From: Phymorhynchus buccinoides
Lineage: Eukaryota; Mollusca; Gastropoda; Neogastropoda; Raphitomidae
Length of the DNA stretch: 64,000 nucleotides
Direction: 5' to 3'
NCBI GenBank assembly: GCA_017654935.2
Contig: CM065686.1
Coordinates: 27,957,384 to 28,021,383, forward strand
Below, piece after piece: positions 32,976-44,240 of the stretch. The stretch's first letter is position 1. Every line of letters begins with the position of its first letter. The notes beneath the pieces were generated by a model. The model made no database searches. It had not been told where the DNA came from and was given only the letters and a program-made list of their open reading frames with translations. A program made the translations under genes and the position numbers.

Positions 32976-35056
32976 CAACATTATTGATCACAATTCCCTG
33001 AATATTTTCATTTTCTCTTATCATCATAGCAAGGATTTCAACACATAATATAAACAAATAAGATGACAATGGATCTCCTTGTCTGCATCCTCTTTTAATT
33101 TCAAACCAAGTTGAAGCCTGGCCATTTACAAGAACACACGACTTAATGTTTTTATAGAATGTTTCAACCCACTGACAAATGTCTGCCCCAAAGCCAAATT
33201 TTGTCAATGCTTTAAACATAAAATCCCAACTCACTGAATCAAATGCCTTTTCAAAATCCATGTTAACTAATAGACCAGGCAAGTTATGTTCTTCTACATG
33301 CGCTATAGTGTCATATATCAACCTTATATTATCACCTATGTACCTATTTCTAAGAAAACCCGTTTGGTCTTCATGAATGAGTTTGGGTAAAACTATTTTC
33401 AACCTATACGCAATGCACAACGAGCCAATTTTATAGACTACGTTTAAAAGGGATATTGGCCTCCAGTTCTTAATCAGATTTCTAGGCTTATCTCCTTTAG
33501 GAATACAAGTTACCATCCCTTGTCTTTGAACACAAGATAGCTCCCCTTTTTTAAATGCTGTATTTAGTGCTCTAACAACTAAATTCCCAATCTTGTTCCA
33601 AAAGAACTTAAAAAATTCAACAGTAAATCCGTCTGTTCCTGGGCTTTTTTTAGTTTTCATATTTTTCAGTGCTGAAGCTGCCTCTTCTAGATTAATTTCT
33701 CCTTCTAAATTATTTGCTTCACCTACTAAATGAGGCATATCATTTACTAGTTTGTCAATTTCACAATCATCAACCTGTCTTTTTTTAATACAGATGTTCA
33801 TAAAAGTCCTGAACTTCTCTTATAATATATTTTTGTTCAGTCCATTCATTACCATGCTTATCATTCAATCTAGGAATGCTTTTACTGACATAGTGCCGCT
33901 TTTCTAAGCTACAACAATAACTAGTCACTTTTTCCCCCTCAGCTACCCATCTGGCTCGTGATCTCAGGAGTACTCCCTCTATTCTTTTTTCTCGTATAAC
34001 TTTTAGCTGTTCTTTCTTTGACTCTATGATTTTCACTTCTTCTTCACTCATGTTTTCTTTTTCTGTAGCGATTGTATTTCTTCTTGTAAGTGGCACTCTT
34101 CCTCGTTGATCTTTTTTTTCTTCATAGTAGCATAAGAAATAGTTTTTGATCTAATTTTCATCAATAAAAAATCTAAAAATATATCATCAGGAACTGAGAA
34201 CTGTAGGTCAGCTAATGGGGTATTCTCTTGCATATGGACTAACTGCATATTCTTCTTTTACTTTTTTTATTTCTTCATTAATTTCATCAACGAATGCTTT
34301 GTCCCTTAAGAGCGACGAATTAAATTTCCAGAAGGTATTTCTCCTTATGTTTTCCCCAAATTTAAGCTTAAGAACAATCATAGAATGATCAGTTCTATAT
34401 CCACAATCAATATCCGTGTCCTCAACAAAAGAAACCACGTGATCCGAAATCAAAAAGAAGGGGGTTGTTTCTCCTCCATGTGTATCTAAGGTTATCTTGA
34501 TTTAAATCTCTCCATATATCATTTAATTCTAAGTCAGTAATTATGTCATGAACCATATCTTTAGCTTTAGGATTATTAACATTTTTATAATTATAATAAT
34601 CCATTGTAGGATTAAGAACTAAGTTAAAGTCTCCACCGATTATTACATTGTCAGCATTAAATCCTTTAATTTTGTTGGCTAAATCGTTGTAAAACTCAGG
34701 ATTTTCACGATTTGGGCCATATATATTTACAAAAAGAAAGTCCTTCTGTTGAATTTCAGCCAGTACCATAAGACTATTTCCCCCGTCCCCCTTACATACT
34801 TTTTTTTAACATTAAATTCAAAATTATTATTAAAAAGTATCTCTACACCCCTTGAGTTGGAGCTAAAGCTGGAAAAATATCCTTGGTATCCCCATTCTGA
34901 CAAAATGCAATGTTCCTTATTCTCCTCAAAATGTGTATCCTGCAGAAAAAAAATACTATGCTTTTTGCTTTTCAAATAGTGAAACATGTCTCTCCACTTT
35001 TTAGTATTGTTCAAACCCTGGCAGTTCATTGAAATAATTGATACAGAACTATCCAT
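32920..35056 (-). pseudogene. LINE 2 ORF2: APE endonuclease and RT palm
   Basis: The ATG at 35056 opens the endonuclease (SIISMNCQGLNNTKKW, FFLQDTHF). After frameshifts come NIYGPN, IIGGDFN, DLNQDNLRYTWRRN and YRTDHSMI. Then follow RARWVAEGEKVTSY, and in a 293-codon frame (33801-32920) KSPGTDGFTVEFFKFFW, LIKNWRPISLLN, HEDQTGFLRNRYIGDN, motif A LLVNMDFEKAFDSV and motif B GCRQGDPLSSYLFI. All APE and RT boxes are present; only about five frame breaks separate them from an intact ORF2. No ORF1 is found upstream (above 35060), so the element is 5'-truncated or its ORF1 is lost. Confidence 0.9.
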
Positions 35057-35059
35057 TCG

Positions 35060-35620
35060 GGCACAGCGAAAGAAAAAACATTGTTAACGTTAAAAAAATA
35101 AAAATATTAAAAAAATACACACACAAAATGCAAACTGTTCGACAACCGCGAGGCAAGCGATAGGCGTATGAATTATAAAAGAAAAGCAAACATAGAGCAC
35201 AATACTCAGAGCAAAGGCAAACATGAACAAAATGAACAATGGCATCCTTGATTAAACACAACAATCCATCATCTTACATGTTTGTTTTAAATTTAATGTA
35301 AATTCCTGTTTCATGTTTTAATTAATAAATCTGATTCTTTGTTTTGATGTATTGTATTTCACACGGTGGAAAACAATTTTCCATGTGCGTTTATACAAAG
35401 GACTCAGTTCTCAGTTTCTGCCACATTCTCTTTCAATGTTATTTCGCACAGTTTCCTGTGTATTTGATGCTGTCTGTCTGTCTGTCTTGTCTATCTGTCC
35501 TTCTTTCTGTCCGTTTTTTCCCTCTTTCTCTATCTCACTCTCTCTGTCTCTCTTCACATAAATAACTACATAACTACAAGAAGGAAAGTGACAATACAAA
35601 ATAATTCATTCATTCATTCA
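35060..35620. other. Unannotated AT-rich sequence
   Basis: No recognised feature. GTCT/CT-rich stretches begin at about 35470, before the large CT array. Confidence 0.5.
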
Positions 35621-36218
<598 letters not shown>

Positions 36219-36262
36219 TTCAATAAATATTTGATGAGCAAAGAACATCTTACAAATACAAA

Positions 36263-36399
36263 TAGTCCAGTCATTTTAGGTGAAAAATAGAGGGCAACCC
36301 GGAAAAAAAGGTTATAGTTTTTATATTTGGTACACAGGTAGTACCATTATTACTAATGAAATTCTGAAAGTTCCTGAAAAATCCAGTGTCAGCAACATG
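36263..36399 (+). repeat. Left terminal inverted repeat
   Basis: It shares with the reverse complement of 39280-39405 the blocks TAGTCCAG, AAAAAAAGGTTATAGTTTT, TTTGGTACACA, CCTGAAAAATCC and TGTCAGCAACATG in the same order. Spacers differ in length by a few to about ten bases. Confidence 0.8.
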
Positions 36400-36689
36400 T
36401 TTAAATATTGTGCCGATGACACCTCCCCTTTTGATCATCGTGGCAAAAGATGCTACCGAGGGTTGGCTTGCTTGAAAGCGAAATTCTAATCCTTGGCTGT
36501 AAATCTGTGTGAGTTCTTTAAAGAATAATCATAAGTTCGAAAATTATAATTAATAAATATATATATTAAGGCATCAAAAGTATGAAAAATATTACGAAAT
36601 GATACTGATCGGATGCCGAAATCGTGCTAATTAAGCGATAATGAGTTAATGGTGGTATGGATCAAGACTGTCATGATCATAAGTAATTA

Positions 36690-38843
36690 ATGGCTTAAGT
36701 ATTGCCACGCCTACTCCAGAGCACTTAGAGCACACTTTCTGACCCAAGAAGCACTGGCAAGCATACTTCTGAAGAATTCAAATGTGCTTGACGATACCTG
36801 CAAAGAAAGTCTTCGCCAGATGTACTCAAGACTTTTGAGAGATTCTGACCTCGAAGATGTGTTTTCCTCAGAAGAAGTTACACGAGTGTTTGACAGCTTG
36901 CAACAAATCTGTGAACACATGAAGGGTTCCAACCAGACAGCTAAGCTGTGGATACAATATTTTGAGTTTGTGCAAATCATGAGACTCTTTGTCCATGCAG
37001 AGCGAACTGGTGACTGGAATCTACATGTGTATGTAGTGAAACAGATGCTTCCCTACCTGCATTCTGCAGGACATCTTGCCTACGCCAAATCATCCCACCT
37101 CTACGTGCAACAGATGGAAGAGCTTCCCTTAGATGTCCAGTGCATGTTTGTGGAGTTAGGCTACTTCACAATCCGCCGCTCAGAAACATTCTGGAGTGGG
37201 GTGTGGTCTGACATGACGATAGAACAAGTCTTGATGAGGGCCATGAAAACCTCAGGAGGACTCACTAGCGGACGAGGAGTCTCTGACAGCACCCTTGCTC
37301 GTTGGGTCCAGTCGCTGCCTCTGACAGTTGCGCTGTGCAACAGCCTTGAAGACTTTGCTGGTGTTGTCCATGAAACATCAGAGCAACACAAAGAGCTTCG
37401 ATCCTCAAGACAAGTGAAAGACAATCATGATGTGGACACTTTCATTCAGTGGTTCTCATGTTACATGCCCTTTGAAGACAGGCCTTCCAGCATGCTGGTC
37501 AGCTTATCAACTGGTGTGATTGCTGACGGTTTTGTCAACTGTGACAATGCATTCTGTGTTGGGGTGGCTCACAAGAGAAGATGATTGGCAAAAGCTTTGC
37601 TGAGGTGAAGCTGCAGCGAAAAACCAAAGTGAAGTCTCTAGCTTCTTCCACCTGGGTCTAATGACTTGCCTCAAGATCTGGTCTATGTAATCGATGGAGG
37701 CCATCTACTCCACAGCGTTTTGTGACCATTCCCAGCAACTTATGAAGAGATTTGTGAGACATATGTGAGACACATAGTCACCTACTATGGAACTAATGCC
37801 ACAGTGGTTTTTGATGGTTATGCTGGCTCTCTGTCTACAAAGTCTGAGGAACATAAAAGAAGAGCAGCAAAGCATACATCAGCTAACATTGGCGTAGCCT
37901 GCCATATCAAAGCCACGGTGAGTCAGGCTGATTTCTTAGGAAAACAGCACAACAAGCAAGAGCTACAAACAATTCTCTGTGAAAGTCTTCGAGCTGCTGA
38001 CATTAATGTAAAGCAAGCAGACAATGATGCAGACACTCTGATTGTGTCCACTGCCCTTCGTCACGTTGCGGAGGGTCATCAAGTGGCTGTCATGGGAACA
38101 GACACTGACCTCCTTGTGATGCTAGTGGCCAGACTGCCGTCAGATTGCCGGATATATCAGATCCATCCTGGACACACAAAGACCCAGCAAAAAGTGTTTG
38201 ATGTCTCTGCTATCCAGAAAGCTCTTGGACATTTGAAAGACAGCTTGCTGTTTCTTCATGCTGTAACAGGCTGACACAGCATCGGCACCATACCAACAAG
38301 GGAAACGGAAAGTGTACAAAGTGCTCAAATCTGATGACAATCTTGCACAAACTGTGGCAGTTTTCAACATCGCAGATGCAGGCGCAGAGGATATTGCGAA
38401 AGCTGGCGAATAATTTTTGCTGCGTCTCTATGGTGCTTCCACTTTCAACGGCCTGGACAGTTTCAGACTGGCATCATTCAAGAGAAAGAATGCCAAAAAG
38501 TTGGCAAGTGGGATTGTTCAAATGGCACGCCTACCATCAACTAGCGCTGCTGCTCGTCAGCATTCTTTCAGAACATACTGTCAGGCCCAGCAGTGGTTAG
38601 AAAATGGCATTATTGATCCATTGATGGGGGTGGCTTTTGTCCCATGGTTCACTTCAGCCTGTGCCCACAGAGTTGCCTTCAGCGCCTGATAAACTGTTGC
38701 GCATCGTCTCCTGTGGCTGCAAGGTTGTCTGTACGGCTAGTTGTGGCTGTCGACGTGCAGGCATGCCTTGCTCCTCCCTTTGCATCTGCATGGGACTGAC
38801 CTGCAACAACGCCCTGGAACTTACTGAGTTCTTGGAAGACTGA
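36690..38843 (+). pseudogene. FEN1/XPG-like nuclease with CXC cysteine cluster, broken
   Basis: The frame is open from about 36690 (HAYSRALRAHFLTQEAL) without a clear start, so the N-terminus is truncated. Conserved pieces follow: HSAGHLAYAKSSHLYVQQM, ELGYFTIRRS, FWSGVWSDMTIEQVLM, GGLTSGRGVSDS. After a frameshift near 37570 come VYVIDGGHLLHS, VVFDGY, DNDADTLIV and MGTDTDLLVML. These acidic blocks are arranged as in the FEN1/XPG branch of PIN-like nucleases. Then HAVTG, out of frame, and AARQHSFRTYCQAQQWL. It ends in SCGCKVVC, SCGCRRAGMPC and CICMGLTCNN, resembling a Tesmin/TSO1 CXC domain. At least five frame breaks or stops are seen. From memory, similar proteins are abundant and uncharacterised in molluscs and cnidarians. 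Confidence 0.8.
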
Positions 38844-39279
38844 TGACAAGAATGGCAGATTCTTGGCAGCCAGTGAAGTTGAAGACCAATGATAATGGAG
38901 AGCTGACAACAATTTACAGTAAATTGATACGAATATTGCTTTCTGCCACTTTCTGAGTTAATTTGATATTTAAATGTCAGAACCAAACCAAAGCAATGAT
39001 GTTCCGTAAAACAACCAAATAGTTTTTAGTTTCTTTGTTTGCTATTTCATTTTGAGTGGAAAAAACCGATTTTCAGTGAATGTTGTGTTTATTTTTAACA
39101 TCGTACATAATTGTGCTTCTGTCAAAATATTATCATCAGAGAGATAAATGTGTATTCTTTTAATTTTACCTGATTTGTGTTCTGATTTTGTTTATTTTTT
39201 GAATGGCATAGGATATTCTATTTCTACCCCCTAAAATCGCGCCATATTTGATATGCTCAAAAAGAAAGAAAGAAATGAC

Positions 39280-39405
39280 CATGTTGCTGACATGGGATTT
39301 TTCAGGACTTTTGACATAAAAATGTATGACCCATCATCTGTATGTGTACCAAAAATGAAAACTATAACCTTTTTTTCTACCTTAATATCTAATTTTCCTG
39401 GACTA
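39280..39405 (-). repeat. Right terminal inverted repeat
   Basis: Inverted partner of 36263-36399. The clearest block is GTACCAAAAATGAAAACTAT followed by AACCTTTTTTT (39347-39377). The outermost matching bases are CTGGACTA, ending at 39405. Confidence 0.8.
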
Positions 39406-39477
39406 AAAAGAACCTTTTGCTAAATGTACCTTGTTCACACCAACACTAGCAGCAGCAGAGATGATTAAACTTCGCTT

Positions 39478-40043
39478 CCCAAGGCTTGGGCAGGGCTGCT
39501 CTCGCGTTGATAGGACGGGCGTGGTTGGTGCATCTCTGGGTCCCATCAGCACCTTCGGGTGTTTCTATTTCATTTGATTTTTTTCCCTCTTGGGATGACT
39601 AGGGAAAGACCTAACAAAATAAGATCACATTCTGGGACTCTCTTCGGAGGCATACAAGTCCGTAAGGCGGGAGCCTGTGGCTTTGTATGGATGCACTGGC
39701 CTCGCCTGTCCTTTTTGGGGGCTGTTGGATGCGTTCTGGTTTCTGAGTGGGTGTCTTTTGCCGGTGGGCTCTGCAGTCATGAAAAATGGACTGGTACACC
39801 CATGGGGACATTTCGCAAGGACTCATTTGTATCGTATCCGATGGTCACCAAGCCGCGAGTAGCTATGCGCCTTGTATACTTAATACCTTGTATACTTGTA
39901 TGCGCCTTGTATACTTGTATACTGCTCCCCAGTAGCACAACACGGACTTCCAAGGCTGGGGCAGGGCTGCTCTCGCCTTGATAGGACGGGCGTGGCTGGT
40001 ACATCTCTGGGTCCCACCAGCACCTTCGGGTGTTTCTATTTCA
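39478..40043. repeat. Direct repeat of about 95 bp, 470 bp apart
   Basis: 39478-39572 and about 39950-40043 share GGGCAGGGCTGCTCTCGC, TTGATAGGACGGGCGTGG, CATCTCTGGGTCCCA and CAGCACCTTCGGGTGTTTC with about five mismatches. The spacer also contains tandem ATGCGCCTTGTATACTTGTA units near 39870-39920. No gene is evident. Confidence 0.75.
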
Positions 40044-40134
40044 TATTGCTTGTGTGCTCTTGTTGGGGGATCTGCGCGCAGCCTCTATTATACTTATATT
40101 TCCTTGGCTATCCTAGAAATGAGGCAGCGATATG

Positions 40135-40290
40135 CTCCCGTCTCTGTGTGTCACCTATTTCGTCTCTATGTGTCACTGTCTCTATATGTCCCGTCTGTAT
40201 ATTATGTCCCCGTCTCTATGTGTCCCCGTCTCCTTATGTCCCCATCTCTACGTGTCCTCGTCTCTATGTGTCCCAGTCTTATAACTTCCA
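40135..40290. repeat. Minisatellite, inverted left block
   Basis: About eight degenerate units of roughly 16 bp, CCGTCTCTATGTGTCC. This is the reverse complement of the unit that dominates 40400-42095. Confidence 0.85.
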
Positions 40291-40315
40291 ATCTTTGATT
40301 TTCCTCACTCTAAGC

Positions 40316-40398
40316 CTATATATACCCTACCCTAATCCTAGCACAAATACTAACGTTAACCCTTAACCCTTTCCCTGATTTTAATCCTAACCCTAATC
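40316..40398. repeat. Degenerate telomere-like motifs
   Basis: Several CCCTAA/TAACCC-type words (ACCCTACCCTAATCC, GTTAACCCTTAACCC, CCTAACCCTAATC) occur within 80 bp, between the two oppositely oriented minisatellite blocks. TTAGGG is the usual molluscan telomere repeat. The array here is irregular and short. Confidence 0.5.
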
Positions 40399-40399
40399 G

Positions 40400-42095
40400 G
40401 AGAGGATACATAGAGACGGGGGCACATGCACAGAGACGGGGGGCACATAGAGACGGGGGTACAATGAATGTGACACATAGAGACGGGGGCACATGCATGG
40501 AGACGGAGGACACATAGAGACGGGGGTACAATGAATGTGACACATAGAGACGGGGGCACATGCACAGAGACGGGGGGCACATAGAGACGGGGGTACAATG
40601 AATGTGACACATAGAGACGGGGGCACATGCATGGAGACAGGGGGCACATAGAGACGGGGGTACAATGAATGTGACACATAGAGACGGGGGCACATGCACA
40701 GAGACGGGGGGCACATGCACAGAGACGGGGGGCACATAGAGACGCGGGTACACTGAATGTGACACATAGAGACGGGGGCACATGCACAGAGACGGAGGAC
40801 ACATAGAGACGGGGGTACAATGAATGTGACACATAGAGACGGGGGCACATGCATGGAGACGGGGGCACATGCACAGAGACGGGGGGCACATAGAGACGCG
40901 GGTACACTGAATGTGACACATAGAGACGGGGGCACATGCACAGAGACGGAGGACACATAGAGACGGGGGTACAATGAATGTGACACATAGAGACGGGGGC
41001 ACATGCATGGAGACGGAGGACACATAGAGACGGGGGTACAATGAATGTGACACATAGAGACGGGGGCACATGCATGGAGACGGGGGGCACATAGAGACGG
41101 GGTACAATGAATGTGACACATAGAGACGGGGGCACATGCATGGAGACGGGGGCACATAGAGACGGGGGCACATAGAGACGGGGGTACAATGAATGTGACA
41201 CATAGAGACGGGGGCACACAGAGACGGGGCAACATCAATACGGGGACACATAGAGACGAGGGTACAATGAATGTGACACATAGAGACGGGGGCACATGCA
41301 TGGAGACGGGGGGCACATAGAGACGGGGGTACAATGAATGTGACACATAGAGACGAGGGTACAATGAATGTGACACATAGAGACGGGCACATGCATGGAG
41401 ACGGGGGGCACATAGACGGGGGTACAATGAATGTGATACATAAAGACGAGGGTACAATGAATGTGACACATAATATGTCCTAATGCATGGAGACGGGGGG
41501 CACATAGAGACGGAGTTACAATGAATGTGACATATAGAGACGTGAACATAATAGAGACCGGGATACAATGAAGGTGACACATAGAGACGGGGATACATAG
41601 AGTTGGAAGACATGCAGGAACATAATAAGAGACAGAGACGCATAGAGATGGGGGTACAATGTGACACATAGATAATGGAACACATAGAGGCGAAGGCACA
41701 ATGAATGTGACACATAGATAATGGAACACATAGAGGCGAAGGCACAATGAATGTGACGCATAGATAATGGAACACATAGAGGCGGAGGCACAATGAATGT
41801 GACACATAGAGAATGTAATACATAGAGGCGGAGGCACAATGAATGACACATAGACAATGGAACACATAGAGGCGGAGGCACAATGAATGTGACACATAGA
41901 GAATGGAACACATAGAGGCGGAGGCACAATGAATGTGACACATAGAGAATGTAATACATAGAGGCGGAGGCACAATGAATGACACATAGAGAATGGAACA
42001 CATAGAGGCGGAGGCACAATGAATGTGACACATAGAGAATGGAACACATAGAGGCGGAGGCACAATGAATGTGACACACAGAGACGGGAGCACAC
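40400..42095. repeat. Large minisatellite array, two sub-zones
   Basis: In 40400-41640 the unit is about 66-69 bp, built from CACATAGAGACGGGGG, a TACAATGAATGTGA segment and a CACATGCAYRGAGACGG segment. In 41640-42095 it changes to a unit of about 46 bp with ACACATAGAGGCGGAGG, CACAATGAATGTGA and AGAGAATGGA. No stop codons occur in any minus-strand frame of the unit, which produces apparent ORFs up to 575 codons in all three frames. These are not genes. Confidence 0.95.
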
Positions 42096-42119
42096 CGATG
42101 TGATCCCAGATCTGCAGCA

Positions 42120-43285
42120 TCAGAGGACAAACACAGCTTTTGCAGGGAGGGATTCCTCACACTACAAGCGGGCAGGGGGAATAAAGGGAAGACATTTTGT
42201 CTGCATAAAAAGGAAGGCTGGATGCTAAAGTTAATGCTGGCTAACAGGCTGAGCGCGACAAAAGGGTAAACAGACTGTGCTCTTACCGTTTGAATGGTCA
42301 CAACTTCTTATTGATCTTTTCTTTTTCTTTCGGCGCTCGTTTTATTTTTATTTAATTTTATTCTTGTGCATTAGCCCCGTTCTTGTGGGGGGTTTTCTCG
42401 AAAATCCACCGTGAGATATCTTTGTGTGGAAGGTAAGTGAAGATTGTATAACCTTTTACATGGAGTTTCTTATGATATAAAAATAGAGCTGCTGTTTGCG
42501 TTTATTGAAATATATTCTGTTAATTGAAATGCCTGTCTGTCGTTTCCTAATATGTCAGTTAGATAGCAGAAGGGGTAGCTGCTATTCCGGCGAGCTGGGT
42601 TTAACATTTGTTTATATCGGAGAAACCTTACCCAGTCTCTCGGCCAAAGATATTTTAGGACAGATGACGTTGGAATAAGCTTTAAGTCATACACAAAATC
42701 ATTGAACGTTTAAAATATATGACTAAAAAGTTCTATTGCATTACATATATTTTGTATGTGTGGTATATTCTTATGTTAAATACCACTAAATCACCCAACG
42801 CAAATATTTAGGCCTAAGCAATTTACATTTCCAAATTTGTTCATGCATAAATAAAATGCTTTCTGGGCAGAATTGATGAGAAATCTTTCATATATGAAGC
42901 AAACGCAAATTTTACAATTGTGGCAAAAGAAATGCCTTAAATTCTAGCCTCTGGTTTTAGTTTTCTAGAGGAAACTGTATCATAAATACATTATAATGTG
43001 TATTTGAAACAGCTTACATCGTAATTTCGAACATACACAAAGTCATCTTTTACTTACATACATTGCAGCCTTTCTTTGTACAAACACTTCTGTTTTCTAT
43101 TTTTGGTTAGAAGCACACAAAGAATCAATAAGCCTTTCTAGTTTCTTTGAAAGATTGATTAAGTCATTCCAATGTTGTCTTTTTGTAAGTGTTGTGAATT
43201 CAGCCTCGCCGATGGACGGAAGGTGGTGTGTGGGAAATAGAAAATAACAAAAATTGTTGTTTTTCCTTGCAAATAAGGATTGTAC
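42120..43285. other. Unannotated AT-rich sequence
   Basis: No coding region, RNA gene or repeat family recognised. Confidence 0.5.
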
Positions 43286-43287
43286 TT

Positions 43288-43440
43288 AAGTCACACACAC
43301 ACCCCAATCTCCGACTCTGCTTCTTTCAGTTTCATGAAAGTAATTCTAGGTTGATCCAAAACGAATCCATTTCCCAAAAATGGCAGAATGTTGCTTCTCA
43401 GTTAAAATTTTCAATGCGAAAATGTAGGAAGGGGTGGGGT
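43288..43440. repeat. Dispersed 150-bp repeat, copy 1
   Basis: It shares with 45335-45478 and 45495-45640 the blocks CTGCTTCTTT(C/T)AGTTTCAT, AATCC, CAGAATGTTGCTTCTCAGTTAA and TTTTCAATGC(G/A)AA, followed by GA(A/G)GGGG. The second and third copies are adjacent and 2 kb downstream. Confidence 0.6.
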
Positions 43441-44052
43441 GTTTTGGCCTAGTATTACTATTTGTCGTTTGTTTTGCGTACCTGGTCTGGGGGTTTTGGG
43501 GGAGGGCGGGTCGTGCAATATTCAGCCGGATAGATTGTGCTTTTTTTGTGTGTTGTTTTTGTTTTGTTTTTCGCATTGCCTTCGAAACATTAAATTAACT
43601 TTAGTAAGCTTACTTCCATAGTCTTTCGTGCATTGACTAGTTCATCCTATTCTTCTTTCTTTGCGAACGACCCATCACATAACAATTCGATCTTTTAGCT
43701 GTTTTATTCATGCAGTTCAATATTTAAAACTCTTTCAAACAAAATCCATAACGTCGAACCACTAACAATCACTCCAAACAGTCGTATATACACTTGTCAT
43801 ATTAAGTTCCTTCTACTCTTCACCTTCTCTCTCTTCATGTCTACACTTTAGCCTATCTCCTATTCTTCAAGGGATTCGTCATTGTGTCTATGACCTTTTG
43901 CCGGGTTCTGTGACAATAAAGTGTTTTTCCTGCTTTTGTTCCCTTGTAAATTAATTTATACTGATCTTTGTTTTGTGCCAGGGACGAAACTGTTGTATCA
44001 GAGTTCGAATAGATGCTTTATCTATACCTATATAATAAAATTCAAAGTCTCT

Positions 44053-44239
<187 letters not shown>

Positions 44240-44240
<1 letters not shown>

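Larger units (their letters stand above)
36263..39405 (+). mobile_element. DNA-transposon-like unit carrying FEN1-like/CXC gene
   Basis: Imperfect inverted repeats (36263-36399 and 39280-39405) enclose about 3.1 kb containing a single broken gene. The outer ends read TAGTCCAG and CTGGACTA. AAA lies on both outer sides, fitting a 3-bp target duplication, though in an A-rich context. The only gene inside encodes a FEN1/XPG-like nuclease with a cysteine-rich CXC end. The Academ superfamily of DNA transposons is known to combine an XPG-type nuclease with 3- to 4-bp duplications. Membership here is inference. The upstream part of the coding region appears lost between 36400 and 36690. Confidence 0.6.

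Noticed and set aside
40393..42120. 575-codon minus-strand ORF and its overlapping partners
   Set aside because: Produced by a minisatellite unit that lacks stops in all minus-strand frames. The peptides are shifted versions of the same repeat, with no start or splice context.
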